A model generated the notes under the pieces. The model was not told where the DNA came from. It made no database searches and was given only the letters and a program-made list of their open reading frames with translations. The translations under genes were made by a program, and so were the position numbers. Source: Opitutaceae bacterium (GTDB lineage: Bacteria; Verrucomicrobiota; Verrucomicrobiia; Opitutales; Opitutaceae). Taken from it: DNA of 64,000 nucleotides. The first letter of the stretch is position 1, and each line of letters opens with the position of its first letter. Positions 34,269 to 42,699 of the stretch are shown piece by piece. The DNA lies in assembly GCA_041395105.1 (NCBI GenBank), contig JAWLBB010000002.1, forward strand, positions 1,054,001 to 1,118,000. Reading direction: 5' to 3'.

Positions 34269-35222
34269 TCAACGGGGCTCGTCGAGAATGTGATCGACTG
34301 CGGCCTTCAGGTCCAGCTCACGATAGCTCCGTCCGGTCACCGGGTCGGAGACATTCCTTCCGGTCCGGCAGAAGACCTCGAGGATGGCTTCCGGAAGGGT
34401 CGGGCCAAGACTTCGCCAATCGAAATTCACCGTTTCGATCGCCTCCCGAAGGACCATCGAACTCGCGGCCGCGAATGCGTTGGCGGATGAGGTCGCCTCG
34501 GCGGCGACCAGGAGATCGGTCCCCGGGCCACGATCGAGGTGGACGGTGCCCGGCTGGCCGGGAACCGTCGCGCCGATCCCGAAGCAGTCCGGCTGGCAGG
34601 CCGGCCAGGAAACCCCCCGGGCGAAATCATGATTGCCGCACGGGGCGCCGACCCAGACACCGGCCGTCCGCAATGATGCCAGCACCTCGTCAATTTCCGT
34701 GGGCACCAGCCGATCATGGGCCTCATCGTCGAGCACCGACAGATTCACCGCTGTGATCCTGAGCCGCTCCCGGTGATCGAGCACCCAGCGCAACGCCGCG
34801 CCAATCGAGGGGGATTCACTCCGCCCCTGCAGGTGAACGACCGAAACGCATCTCACCTGGGCAACATGATTGTTGCAGGCGATCCCGCAGACTCCGTCGA
34901 GGTTCAACGACGACGGATAACCGACCGAGGTGCCGTGATAACCCGGCGGAACCGGAGAAGGATCATCGCTGCCCTCAATGCTGTCGTAGCCGGCGACGAC
35001 CTTGGGACCCCAGGGGAAACGGACACACCAGGCTGGATCCCCCAGGTCACATCCGTCATCGAGAATCGCCAGGCATTGGCCCTTTCCCCAGGTCAACCTA
35101 CCCTGATAAGCCTTCCATGTCTCCCCTACCCGGATCTGAGCGAAGCAGACCGGATGATAGGGTATCTCCGGATGAGCGAGGCCCACCTCCCGACCGACCT
35201 CACCCTGCTGCGCCGGGTCCAC
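34269..35222 (-). CDS. Subtilisin-like (S8) serine protease without signal peptide
   Basis: 317 residues from a GTG at 35222, preceded by a purine-rich stretch (AGAGGGTG). The catalytic triad is readable: Asp55 in AILDDGCD, His96 in GYHGTSVG and Ser245 in EATSSANAFAA (in place of GTSxAxP); the oxyanion Asn197 is in APCGNHD. It is compact, lacks prodomain and signal peptide, and is Cys-rich for the family. It starts 12 bp after the Gfo/Idh stop, so the two form an operon. An intracellular role, or a non-proteolytic descendant, is possible because the Ser motif has lost the usual Gly and Pro. Confidence 0.78.
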   Translation of the reverse strand: MDPAQQGEVGREVGLAHPEIPYHPVCFAQIRVGETWKAYQGRLTWGKGQCLAILDDGCDLGDPAWCVRFPWGPKVVAGYDSIEGSDDPSPVPPGYHGTSVGYPSSLNLDGVCGIACNNHVAQVRCVSVVHLQGRSESPSIGAALRWVLDHRERLRITAVNLSVLDDEAHDRLVPTEIDEVLASLRTAGVWVGAPCGNHDFARGVSWPACQPDCFGIGATVPGQPGTVHLDRGPGTDLLVAAEATSSANAFAAASSMVLREAIETVNFDWRSLGPTLPEAILEVFCRTGRNVSDPVTGRSYRELDLKAAVDHILDEPR

Positions 35223-35234
35223 GAATCACCCTCT

Positions 35235-36332
35235 TCAGGCCGTTGCGCCCGGCAACCGGGTCCGGCCACCGTTCATGCCATCGTAAAACGGATCGCCCGG
35301 AACGATCGACCGTCGCCCGACCGACCCGCCGGTAAAGACGGATTTGTAGAGAGAACTGATGAAGTCGATCAACTCGCGCGCACCCGGTCCGCTCGTCAAG
35401 GGACGCCTTCCCGCTTCCCGGTCATCAAGGATGGCCCCCAACTGGATGCCATGACTGACCGGCGCATCCTCCGGCCACCGGTTCAATGCGGTCATCCCCT
35501 CGGACTCGGCCTGCCCCGGTGCCGGAGTAATCCGCCAGTTCGACTTGGAGAAAGCATAAAGATGACTCAATTCGATCGTCGCCTTCTGCAGATCAAGACG
35601 CAGGTAGGATTCCTCCCGCGGGCAGAGGATGCTGTTGATGATCGAACCCATCGCGCCGTTGGAAAAACGGACGATCGCCATCGAGGTGTCCTCGACCTCG
35701 ATCCTCCGGTCAAGCGTGCCGGCCATGGCGTGAACCTCGGTCCACTCACCCATCAGTTCGAGAAACTGATCCATTGCGTGGATACCGTGACCCATGGTCG
35801 GACCACCCAATTCCGACTTCCAGGTTCCACGCCAGGGCACTTCGTAGTAGCCGTGATCCCGATACCAGACGGTATTGCAGATGCCGACCAGGGGGCGCCC
35901 GAGAAGACCGGAGTCGATGACCGCCTTGATGTGGCGGTTCGAGGGTGCGTAACGCATCTGAAAAACCGACGCGCAATAACGCCCGGTCCGTCGCTCGGCG
36001 TCCTCGATCCGGTCCAGCTCTGCGAGCGAGGCGCAGAGCGGCTTCTCGCACAGGACCCAGGCGCCGGCTTCAAGGCTGCGGATGGCCAGCTCGCAATGGA
36101 ATTTCGGTGGAACGGCGATCTGCACGAGGTCGGGCTTTTCCGCCGCCAGCATCGCGTCGAAATCGTCGTGGCAGCGCCCGATGTCGAAGCGTTCACAAAA
36201 GGCCTTTCCCTTCTCCCGATCAACGTCCATCGCCGCCACCAGATCCAGCCGATCCGCCTCGCTCCGCGCCGCATTCACATGGGAATTCGCGATCGAGCCG
36301 GTACCGACCAGAACACACTTCAATTTTGACAT
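35235..36332 (-). CDS. Gfo/Idh/MocA-family oxidoreductase
   Basis: 365 residues from the ATG at 36332 (MSKLKCVLVGTGSIANSHV); the frame open to 36443 lacks coding character. Motifs: VLVGTGSIANSH (Rossmann), VQIAVPPKFHCELAIRSLEAGAWVLCEKPLC (the conserved EKP Lys) and the C-terminal sheet beginning FQMRYAPSNRHIKAVIDSGLLG, with MGHGIHAMDQFLELMG carrying the catalytic His/Asp. It probably oxidises or reduces a sugar, inositol or sugar-nucleotide derivative with NAD(P). It is divergent from the SSS symporter gene across about 155 bp without the TAACC operator. Confidence 0.9.
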   Translation of the reverse strand: MSKLKCVLVGTGSIANSHVNAARSEADRLDLVAAMDVDREKGKAFCERFDIGRCHDDFDAMLAAEKPDLVQIAVPPKFHCELAIRSLEAGAWVLCEKPLCASLAELDRIEDAERRTGRYCASVFQMRYAPSNRHIKAVIDSGLLGRPLVGICNTVWYRDHGYYEVPWRGTWKSELGGPTMGHGIHAMDQFLELMGEWTEVHAMAGTLDRRIEVEDTSMAIVRFSNGAMGSIINSILCPREESYLRLDLQKATIELSHLYAFSKSNWRITPAPGQAESEGMTALNRWPEDAPVSHGIQLGAILDDREAGRRPLTSGPGARELIDFISSLYKSVFTGGSVGRRSIVPGDPFYDGMNGGRTRLPGATA

Positions 36333-36487
36333 GATGAAAGAGGGGGGAACCGACCCCGGAGATCCTCGAATTGGATGAGCGCAGCCCCCGATCTGACAAT
36401 CCCCAAGAATTCGGGATTCGCCGAAAACGTGCGATCCCATCAATGTGCCTTGAAATTCCGGGCCGTTCGACCCTCAATTCCCAACTC

Positions 36488-38548
36488 ATGGCCACACCCC
36501 TATCCCGAGCCTGCGCCCTGCCGCTGTTATTCATTGTTCTTGGCTTTCTCACCCATGCCAACGGCCAGGTCGCCCTGAGCAGCCTACCGGTGACCGCCGG
36601 AGAAGCGCAGGAACTCGCCGTGGCTCCTCCCAAGGCGCTTCTGCCGGAACTCACCGGTGATGCAGCCGGATTGAAACCGTTCAGCCAGCTTGAACACTTT
36701 GGTTCCCTCTGGTTGCTCGCCGAAACCCCCGGAGGCGACCAGCTCTGGCTGCGGCACAACGAGGACGGCTGGCAGCGCAGATCGAGCCCGCCCGCCCGAC
36801 TGAGCCATCTGCAACCGGGAGGGCAGGCCCACGTGCTCGCGCTTGCCGTCGATGAAAGCGGCAACGCCTCGTTCTACACCTATCATACCGTCACGAATAC
36901 CTGGGCGAATATCGGACGTGTGGATTTCAAGGGGACCTTGCAGGACGTGCGCAATGCCAGGGACGGCTTCCTCATCACCTCCCGCGATGATGCCGGAACG
37001 GAATTCCACACCCATTGCGCGGTAGCCCTGAACAAGCGTCTGCTGAAGCCCATTGATTGGGCGTTGATCACCTTCTATCTGTGTTTCACCGCCGTCATCG
37101 GCTTTTACTACTACCGCAAGGACAAGAAAAGCAAAGACAACGCCGACTTCTTTCTCGGTGGCCGCAACATCCCCTGGTGGGCCGCCGGTGTCAGTCTTTA
37201 TGCCACCGGCACGAGTGCAATCAGCTACATCGCGACTCCCGCGTATTCGTTCGGTAAAGACTGGCTTCTCCTTGCCAACAATGTGGTCGGCATGGTCGGC
37301 ACCATCTTTGTCGCCATCTGGATCGTTCCGCTCATCCGTCGGCTCAGTCTCATGTCGGTGTATCACTACCTCGAGATGCGGTTCCATCCCCATATCCGCG
37401 TGCTGGCCTCGGCCCTCGCCATCGTGCTGCAGCTCGGCGGCCGCATGAGCATCGTGCTCTACCTTCCCTCGCTCGCCATGTCGGCCGTGACCGGCATCAA
37501 CGTTACGCAGGCCATTCTCATCATGGGCGTCGTGACCATTCTCTACACGGCACTGGGCGGCATGAAGGCCGTCATCTGGACCGATTTCATCCAGGTGGTG
37601 GTGATGTTGGGCGGCGCCTTTGTCGCCTTCGGCTACATCGCCACCCACGTCGACGGCGGGATAGGCCAGATGTTTCACATCGCCATTGAGGATGGCAAGA
37701 TGCGGACCTTCAATTGGGACTTCAACCTGACCCAGGCCACCGTCTGGGGCTTCCTCATGCTGAATATCCTCGGGGTCCTCGTATATCCGCAGGATCAGGT
37801 GATGATGCAGCGGGTGCTTTCGACCAAGTCGGACAAGGCGGCGGGTCGGTCGGTCTGGACTCTCGCCGCCATCGTGGTGCCGGGTAACCTGGCCTTCTTC
37901 AGCATCGGCACCGCGCTCTACGTGTTCTACAAGCAACATCCCTCCCATCTGAACCCGATGCTCAGCGTGGATTCGACCTTCCCGCAGTTCATTGCGGCCG
38001 AGCTGCCCGCGGGGGTGACCGGGCTCATCATCGCCGGCATATTCGCCGCATCCATGTCCACCCTCTCCAGTTGCATCAACAGCGTGGCCACCCTCGTTTC
38101 GGTTGATTTCTACGAACGCTACGCGAAACACGCGACCGCCATCAAAAGCCTCGCCCTGGCCGAGGTGACCACGGTGGTCGGCGGCTGCATCGGCATCGGC
38201 ACCGCCCTGCTTCTCGCCACCGCCAACATTCAGTCGGCCCTCGAAACATCCTTTGCTCTGGGCGGCCTGCTTGGTGGCGGGTTCGCGGGATGTTATGCGC
38301 TCGGCATGTTCACCAAGAGGGCCAACTGGCAGGGGGCCATGATCGGCGTGGCTGCAAGCATCGTGATCACCCTCACCGCGTGGTCCTACAACGCCGTCCA
38401 TCCGGTCTTCTACATTCTCATCGCCAACCTGACCACGATTGTCATCGGATATCTTGCCAGTCTGTTCTTCCCCGCCCCCCAGCAATCACTCCTCGGACTG
38501 ACCGTCTACACCCCGCGCAAGGAGCCGATCATCCTGGGGGCCGGTTGA
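36488..38548 (+). CDS. Sodium:solute symporter (SSS) with N-terminal extracytoplasmic domain
   Basis: 686 residues from the ATG at 36488, which begins a signal peptide (MATPLSRACALPLLFIVLGF, cleaved near ANG-QV). Residues ~27-185 form a soluble domain with propeller-blade phrases (SLWLLAETPGGDQLWLRHN, VLALAVDESGNASFYTYHTVTNTWANIG), recalling kelch/NanM-type sugar mutarotases but shorter. The rest is a full SSS transporter: first TM IDWALITFYLCFTAVIGFYYY, then DFFLGGRNIPWWAAGVSLYATGTSAISYIATPA (sodium-site region), about 13 helices in all, and ASMSTLSSCINSVATL. It imports a sugar or sialic-acid-like solute with sodium. The MITE follows its stop codon by only 6 bp. Confidence 0.87.
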   Translation: MATPLSRACALPLLFIVLGFLTHANGQVALSSLPVTAGEAQELAVAPPKALLPELTGDAAGLKPFSQLEHFGSLWLLAETPGGDQLWLRHNEDGWQRRSSPPARLSHLQPGGQAHVLALAVDESGNASFYTYHTVTNTWANIGRVDFKGTLQDVRNARDGFLITSRDDAGTEFHTHCAVALNKRLLKPIDWALITFYLCFTAVIGFYYYRKDKKSKDNADFFLGGRNIPWWAAGVSLYATGTSAISYIATPAYSFGKDWLLLANNVVGMVGTIFVAIWIVPLIRRLSLMSVYHYLEMRFHPHIRVLASALAIVLQLGGRMSIVLYLPSLAMSAVTGINVTQAILIMGVVTILYTALGGMKAVIWTDFIQVVVMLGGAFVAFGYIATHVDGGIGQMFHIAIEDGKMRTFNWDFNLTQATVWGFLMLNILGVLVYPQDQVMMQRVLSTKSDKAAGRSVWTLAAIVVPGNLAFFSIGTALYVFYKQHPSHLNPMLSVDSTFPQFIAAELPAGVTGLIIAGIFAASMSTLSSCINSVATLVSVDFYERYAKHATAIKSLALAEVTTVVGGCIGIGTALLLATANIQSALETSFALGGLLGGGFAGCYALGMFTKRANWQGAMIGVAASIVITLTAWSYNAVHPVFYILIANLTTIVIGYLASLFFPAPQQSLLGLTVYTPRKEPIILGAG

Positions 38549-38554
38549 TGCTGC

Positions 38555-38723
38555 GGATGGCACTAACCCGGCTACGACCGTCCGTTTCCTGCCCGTTCAT
38601 TTGTCAAGTGTAGCCGCCCCAGTCTCTTGGGGCGCACCAACGTGGACTCGCGGCACGAGACTGCCGCGGCTACATCTCTTGATTCCCCCTGAACAACCCT
38701 TTCTTTGATGAATCCTTCCATCC
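38555..38723 (-). mobile_element. MITE copy 5 (about 169 bp, reverse orientation), diverged
   Basis: The left end GGATGGCACTAACCC matches the end of copy 4 (GAATGGCACTAACCC) except for one base. The 66-bp core 38609-38674 retains both hairpins, with one loop change (GTCTCG). The right arm is diverged; a candidate end, TTCCATCC, finishes at 38723, inside the first codons of the lyase gene. No target duplication was found. It fills the whole gap between the symporter and the lyase. Confidence 0.75.
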
Positions 38724-40711
38724 TGTTCCCGCTTGATCCAGGGCAACGCAGGCAGCGCCTCGCCGAGATCCATCGGATCATCGCGTCACCGACCGGGGCC
38801 GGGATCTGGGCAGAGATCCGGGCGGCGGCCGAAGACGAACGCGACAAGCCTCCCTACCTCGTCGACTCCGTCTTTCCAGATCGCGACGCCTACAGCGCGG
38901 AACTCAGAGGGATGGACTACACGCTCTGCCGGGCCATCGGTCGCCGCATCCTCCGGCACGCCCTTCTCTTCCTGATTGAGGAAGACTCGCGCTGGATCGA
39001 GGCCGCCCTCCGTCAAAGCGACGTCCTTTTCGACGATCGCGAGTATCCGGCCTGGAACCATTTTGCCCGGATGGCCGAACCCCGGTTCGATGTGCATCTG
39101 AGGACCGGCATGCTGGCCAAGGACGTCGGCCTGATGCTCAACTGGCTGCGACCGCATCTGGATCCCACTCAAACCCGGAGCCTTGTGGCCGGACTCGAAA
39201 AGCGGGCGATCAACCCGTTCCTCGAAGCGGTCGCGGGCGATCCCTGGTGGATCGAAGTGAACAACAACTGGCTGACCTGCATTGTGGGTGGCCTCGGCAT
39301 CTGCGGGATGGCCCTGGAGGGGATCCATCCGGAAGCACGCAACCTGGTCGACCTCGCCGACCCGTTGATGGAACGCCATCTCGAAGACTTCGGTCCCGAA
39401 GGAGAGTTCAACGAGGGACTCGGTTACGCCGGCGCCATCGGGCTCGTCATCGATTACTTTGCCGCCCGGCTTGGCTGGTCGACCTCGCGTCCCAACCGTC
39501 TCGCCCAGCCTCCCTTTCCGGCGATCGCCCGCTTCTTCATCTACATGACCGTGCCGCCGGGTCACCTCTTCGCCTTCGGCGACGGACACGCCCGCGCCCC
39601 GCTCAAGGCAGACTGGATGGCAGCCCTCGCCGCCGCCACGCAGGACCCGGTCATCCAGGACTACCACCTGGCCCACCGATCCGTCCAGGCCGATCCCCTG
39701 CAGCTGCTCTTCCTCGATCCCGGTCTCCAGCCGGTATCTCCCGCCGGCCGGCTGCCGCTGGGCCGGGCCTATCACGGCCAGGGCGCCTGTATTTCCAGTC
39801 GGAGCTCCTGGGATTGGAGGCGGACCGCCTCGGTCGTCGGAAGCAAGGCGCGGCGGGAGGACAACCACGAGCACAACGATCCGGGCCAGGTGGTGATCGA
39901 CGGCGAGGGGCTGCCCCTGATTGTCGATTGGGGAACGCCCACCACGACCTACCCTGCCGGCTTCTTCACGAAAGACCGGTTTCGCTACTTCGACACCCAG
40001 GCCTTCGGTCACAATATCCCGGTTTTCGGAGGGCGCGACATGAAGTCCTGCTATGTGCTTCATCCCCACTACACCGAGGGCCCGCTCCATGGGAAAAGAG
40101 CACTGCTCGCCCAGGGCAGGGTGCTCTCCTCAGCCTTCGACGACAACTGGGGAGGTATCTGGAAATTGGATACGACAGAGGCCTGGAGCGGCGTCCGCTC
40201 CTGCCTGCGCACTGTCCTGCATGTCCTCCCCGGCTTTGTCGTCGTGCTCGACGAAGCCCGCCTGGACGAGCCGGAGTCGATCTCCCTGCGCTGGAACACC
40301 GCAGTGGAGCCGACCCCGGTCGGGGACGACGGATTCCTGCTTCAGCACGAGACCGTGGGTCTGGCCGCCCGGGTCCTGAATCTGCAGGAAGGTTCCTCCC
40401 ATCACCGGATCGGCAATCAAAACTACCGGGAGCCGTGGAACAAGGACCAGTTTGGCGGGATCCTTCCCGACCGGATATGCCCGTATTTCGAGCTTCTGAC
40501 CCACAGCGATTCCTGCCGCTTCCTGACCCTCTTTGCCGTTCAACCCGGTCCCCGGGCCCGTATCTGGAACCGGGAGGATCAGGCGGATATCGGCACGATC
40601 GGCCCGGACCGGCTGGAGGTCACCGTGACCGATTCAGGAGTCCACATTCATTCCTCAACGCACGCACGGGGCTGGAGGATGCCTTTCGACGGGGGTCCGG
40701 ATTCGAACTGA
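38708..40711 (+). CDS. Heparinase II/III-like polysaccharide lyase
   Basis: 667 residues from the ATG at 38708; the preceding TTG is not preferred. The N-terminal alpha/alpha toroid shows WIEVNNNWLTCIVGGLGI (the NNNW active-site motif), EGEFNEGLGYAG (candidate Tyr) and VPPGHLFAFGDGHAR. The C-terminal heparinase II/III beta-sandwich begins near SARREDNHEHNDPGQVVIDG with the family HxHxD motif, followed by VDWGTPTTTYPAGFF. No signal peptide is visible. Lyases of this type cleave uronate-containing glycans by beta-elimination. It follows the SSS symporter on the same strand, so an import-degradation pair is plausible. The start codon may lie inside the MITE end. Confidence 0.83.
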   Translation: MNPSILFPLDPGQRRQRLAEIHRIIASPTGAGIWAEIRAAAEDERDKPPYLVDSVFPDRDAYSAELRGMDYTLCRAIGRRILRHALLFLIEEDSRWIEAALRQSDVLFDDREYPAWNHFARMAEPRFDVHLRTGMLAKDVGLMLNWLRPHLDPTQTRSLVAGLEKRAINPFLEAVAGDPWWIEVNNNWLTCIVGGLGICGMALEGIHPEARNLVDLADPLMERHLEDFGPEGEFNEGLGYAGAIGLVIDYFAARLGWSTSRPNRLAQPPFPAIARFFIYMTVPPGHLFAFGDGHARAPLKADWMAALAAATQDPVIQDYHLAHRSVQADPLQLLFLDPGLQPVSPAGRLPLGRAYHGQGACISSRSSWDWRRTASVVGSKARREDNHEHNDPGQVVIDGEGLPLIVDWGTPTTTYPAGFFTKDRFRYFDTQAFGHNIPVFGGRDMKSCYVLHPHYTEGPLHGKRALLAQGRVLSSAFDDNWGGIWKLDTTEAWSGVRSCLRTVLHVLPGFVVVLDEARLDEPESISLRWNTAVEPTPVGDDGFLLQHETVGLAARVLNLQEGSSHHRIGNQNYREPWNKDQFGGILPDRICPYFELLTHSDSCRFLTLFAVQPGPRARIWNREDQADIGTIGPDRLEVTVTDSGVHIHSSTHARGWRMPFDGGPDSN

Positions 40712-40781
40712 TCCCAGCGTCCGGCAGCGGTCACCGGCGATCGCCCATCGCAGGGATTGCGCTTCATGGCGCATCTGACAG

Positions 40782-40956
40782 GAATGGCACTAACCCAAGG
40801 GGTATTCAGGAGGGATCACGAGATGTAGCCGCGGCAGTCTCTTGCCGCGTATCCACGTTGACACGCCCCAAGAGACTGGGGCGACTACACCAGACAAATA
40901 CACCAACAAGAAATGCCGGTTCTGAGCCAAAGAATCTGCTTATCTTGGTGCCATTC
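40782..40956 (+). mobile_element. MITE copy 4 (175 bp), complete with perfect 11-bp target duplication
   Basis: The ends are GAATGGCAC (40782-40790) and GTGCCATTC (40948-40956). The flanking direct repeats GCATCTGACAG at 40771-40781 and 40957-40967 are identical. The core 40824-40889 begins TGTAGCCGCGG and ends GGGGCGACTACA. It has arms of 42 and 67 bp around the core, the same layout as copy 2. This is the reference copy for the family. Confidence 0.95.
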
Positions 40957-41017
40957 GCATCTGACAGTAAACGGTTCGACTCGATGATCCACCGGTCGCA
41001 GTCGCATTCCGTCACCC

Positions 41018-41245
41018 ATGCCATCGCAACCCGCACCCAAGGTCCGAAGTGTCCTGACCTGGCTGGTCGCCGTCCTCATGAAGGTGTTTTCCGCATCGAT
41101 CCTGAAACGCACGGGTGACCGATCCGCCCTCCGGTGGAACACAATGCTTCTCGGCGGATTGATCGCGGCCTACTCTCTGATCAACCCCGGGAGTCCCGTC
41201 ATCCTCATCCTCTGCCTGAGTTTCCTTCAGAGGTTCATCACCTAG
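41018..41245 (+). CDS. Small hydrophobic protein, doubtful
   Basis: 75 residues (MPSQPAPKVRSVLTWLVAVL start) with two hydrophobic segments, VRSVLTWLVAVLMKVFSASI and MLLGGLIAAYSLINPGSPVILILCLSFL, separated by KRTGDRSALRW. This could be a two-helix membrane peptide. It lies 50 bp after the target duplication of MITE copy 4 and has no recognised relatives. The rest of the 40968-41421 gap shows nothing I can identify. Confidence 0.35.
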   Translation: MPSQPAPKVRSVLTWLVAVLMKVFSASILKRTGDRSALRWNTMLLGGLIAAYSLINPGSPVILILCLSFLQRFIT

Positions 41246-41421
41246 CTCCAGTTCACCACCGTCAACGATCGCCTTCCGTCGGCTCACGCCGCAAGATGGG
41301 ACGTCGATCAGCAATTTCCGGGCACGCGACGACGATCAACCCGCCGTCAACACCGCCGAAGCCACCCTCCGCGCTCGCGGAAACTGACGCCCGCTCCTCC
41401 CCGGTCGGCCGGGATCCCGAA

Positions 41422-42684
41422 TCACTTGGCGGCCGATTGACTCGATCGATAACCGCCCCGCTTCGGATCAAAGAGGTCCGGGTTGAGCCTGACTCCCAGG
41501 CCCGATCCCTTGGGCAAGGCCATCTGGCCATCCCGAATCACGGGCTGCTCATCAATCAAGTCCCTGTAGACCGTCGCGATCTGGGCCCGCACCGTCTCCT
41601 GAAAACAGCAACCCGGTACCGCCGCATTCACATGGATCCCCGCCATCAGGGTGAGCGGCCCGGTGCAATCATGCAGGGTGACCGGAACATTGAATCCCTG
41701 GGCCAGATGGGCAAGGCGGACCGATTCTGAAATGCCCCCGACCCAGGTCGGATCGATCATCACGTAGTCGGCCCCGCGTTTGATCAGCAGCTCAAGGAAA
41801 TCCGCCCGGGACAGGAGCATCTCGCTGGCGGATACCGGAACCGGACACTTGGCCCGGAAGTTGGCCAATGTTTCGATGTTGTCTGTCTTGAGAATGTCTT
41901 CGATCCAGAGTGGTTCGATCTCCTTGAGTGCTTCCGCTATCCGGATGGCCGCGGGCAACATGAAGAAGCCGTGCCCGTCCACCATGATCTCGAGCTTGGA
42001 TCCGACCGCGCTGCGGATACGACGCATCGGCTCAAGCGCCGTCTCGATGAAGGCCCGGCTGATCCGCATGCCGCCATCCTGGTGGGCGGCCGCGTCAAAG
42101 GCCCAGGTCTTGAATGCGGTGTAGCCGGACTCGATCAGGTCATGAGCGAGCTCTTCCGGATGGTGGAAGAAATTGTAGCAGTCCTGCAGAGGTCCCGCTT
42201 GACCGACCGAGCCGTAGCCGGGCCAGGTCTGGACACCGTCCCGACGGGATCCGTATCCGGGATGCCCCAGGCTGTTGTAAACAGCCACACTGTTGCGGAC
42301 CGGCCCGCCGAGCAGCCGGTATATCGGCTGCCGGGTGATCTGACCCAGAATATCCCAGAGCGCCAGATCCACCGCTGAGAGCGCCCGGAGCTCCGCTCCG
42401 CGCACACCGAAGTTGGCCGCCCGTTCGTAGAGAAAGCGCCAGTGGGACTCGATGGCCTGGGCATCGCCGCCGAGGAGTCGGGCGGCCATCCAGTCATGCA
42501 GCATCGCGGCCACCGCATGCGGCGCATAATAGGTCTCCCCATGACCGATCAAACCGGTGTCCGTGTGGATGCGGACGAGCAGGAGGTTGGGCATCAGATC
42601 CCCCGGGATCGATGTTTCGATCTTTACGATGCGGTGGGCGCAGTCATCCAGGGGCACCGCAGGGAGATAGGGTTTGGGGGTCAT
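41422..42684 (-). CDS. Mandelate racemase/muconate lactonizing-type dehydratase (enolase superfamily)
   Basis: 420 residues. The N-terminal capping domain has GLIGHGETYYAPHAV. The barrel shows SGYTAFKTWAFD (Lys of the second strand as KxW), IMVDGHGFF (metal Asp), LWIEDIL (metal Glu), VSASEMLLSR (metal Glu), VMIDPTWVGGIS and VTLHDCTGPLT (catalytic His). The metal triad is intact, so an acid-sugar dehydratase (rhamnonate, fuconate, galactonate type) is most likely; the exact substrate cannot be read. It ends at 41422, and the small beta-barrel gene starts 15 bp upstream of its ATG, on the same strand and downstream of GH78, consistent with sugar-acid catabolism. Confidence 0.85.
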   Translation of the reverse strand: MTPKPYLPAVPLDDCAHRIVKIETSIPGDLMPNLLLVRIHTDTGLIGHGETYYAPHAVAAMLHDWMAARLLGGDAQAIESHWRFLYERAANFGVRGAELRALSAVDLALWDILGQITRQPIYRLLGGPVRNSVAVYNSLGHPGYGSRRDGVQTWPGYGSVGQAGPLQDCYNFFHHPEELAHDLIESGYTAFKTWAFDAAAHQDGGMRISRAFIETALEPMRRIRSAVGSKLEIMVDGHGFFMLPAAIRIAEALKEIEPLWIEDILKTDNIETLANFRAKCPVPVSASEMLLSRADFLELLIKRGADYVMIDPTWVGGISESVRLAHLAQGFNVPVTLHDCTGPLTLMAGIHVNAAVPGCCFQETVRAQIATVYRDLIDEQPVIRDGQMALPKGSGLGVRLNPDLFDPKRGGYRSSQSAAK

Positions 42685-42699
42685 TCCATGAATCTTTCT

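Noticed and set aside
34716..36329. 537-codon plus-strand frame opposite the subtilase and Gfo/Idh genes
   Set aside because: The minus strand carries complete S8 and Gfo/Idh motifs. The plus frame is an antisense artefact.
36584..38485. 633-codon minus-strand frame opposite the SSS symporter
   Set aside because: It is a shadow of the symporter in GC-rich DNA: it is His/Glu/Gly-rich without domain motifs, whereas the plus strand encodes a full membrane protein.
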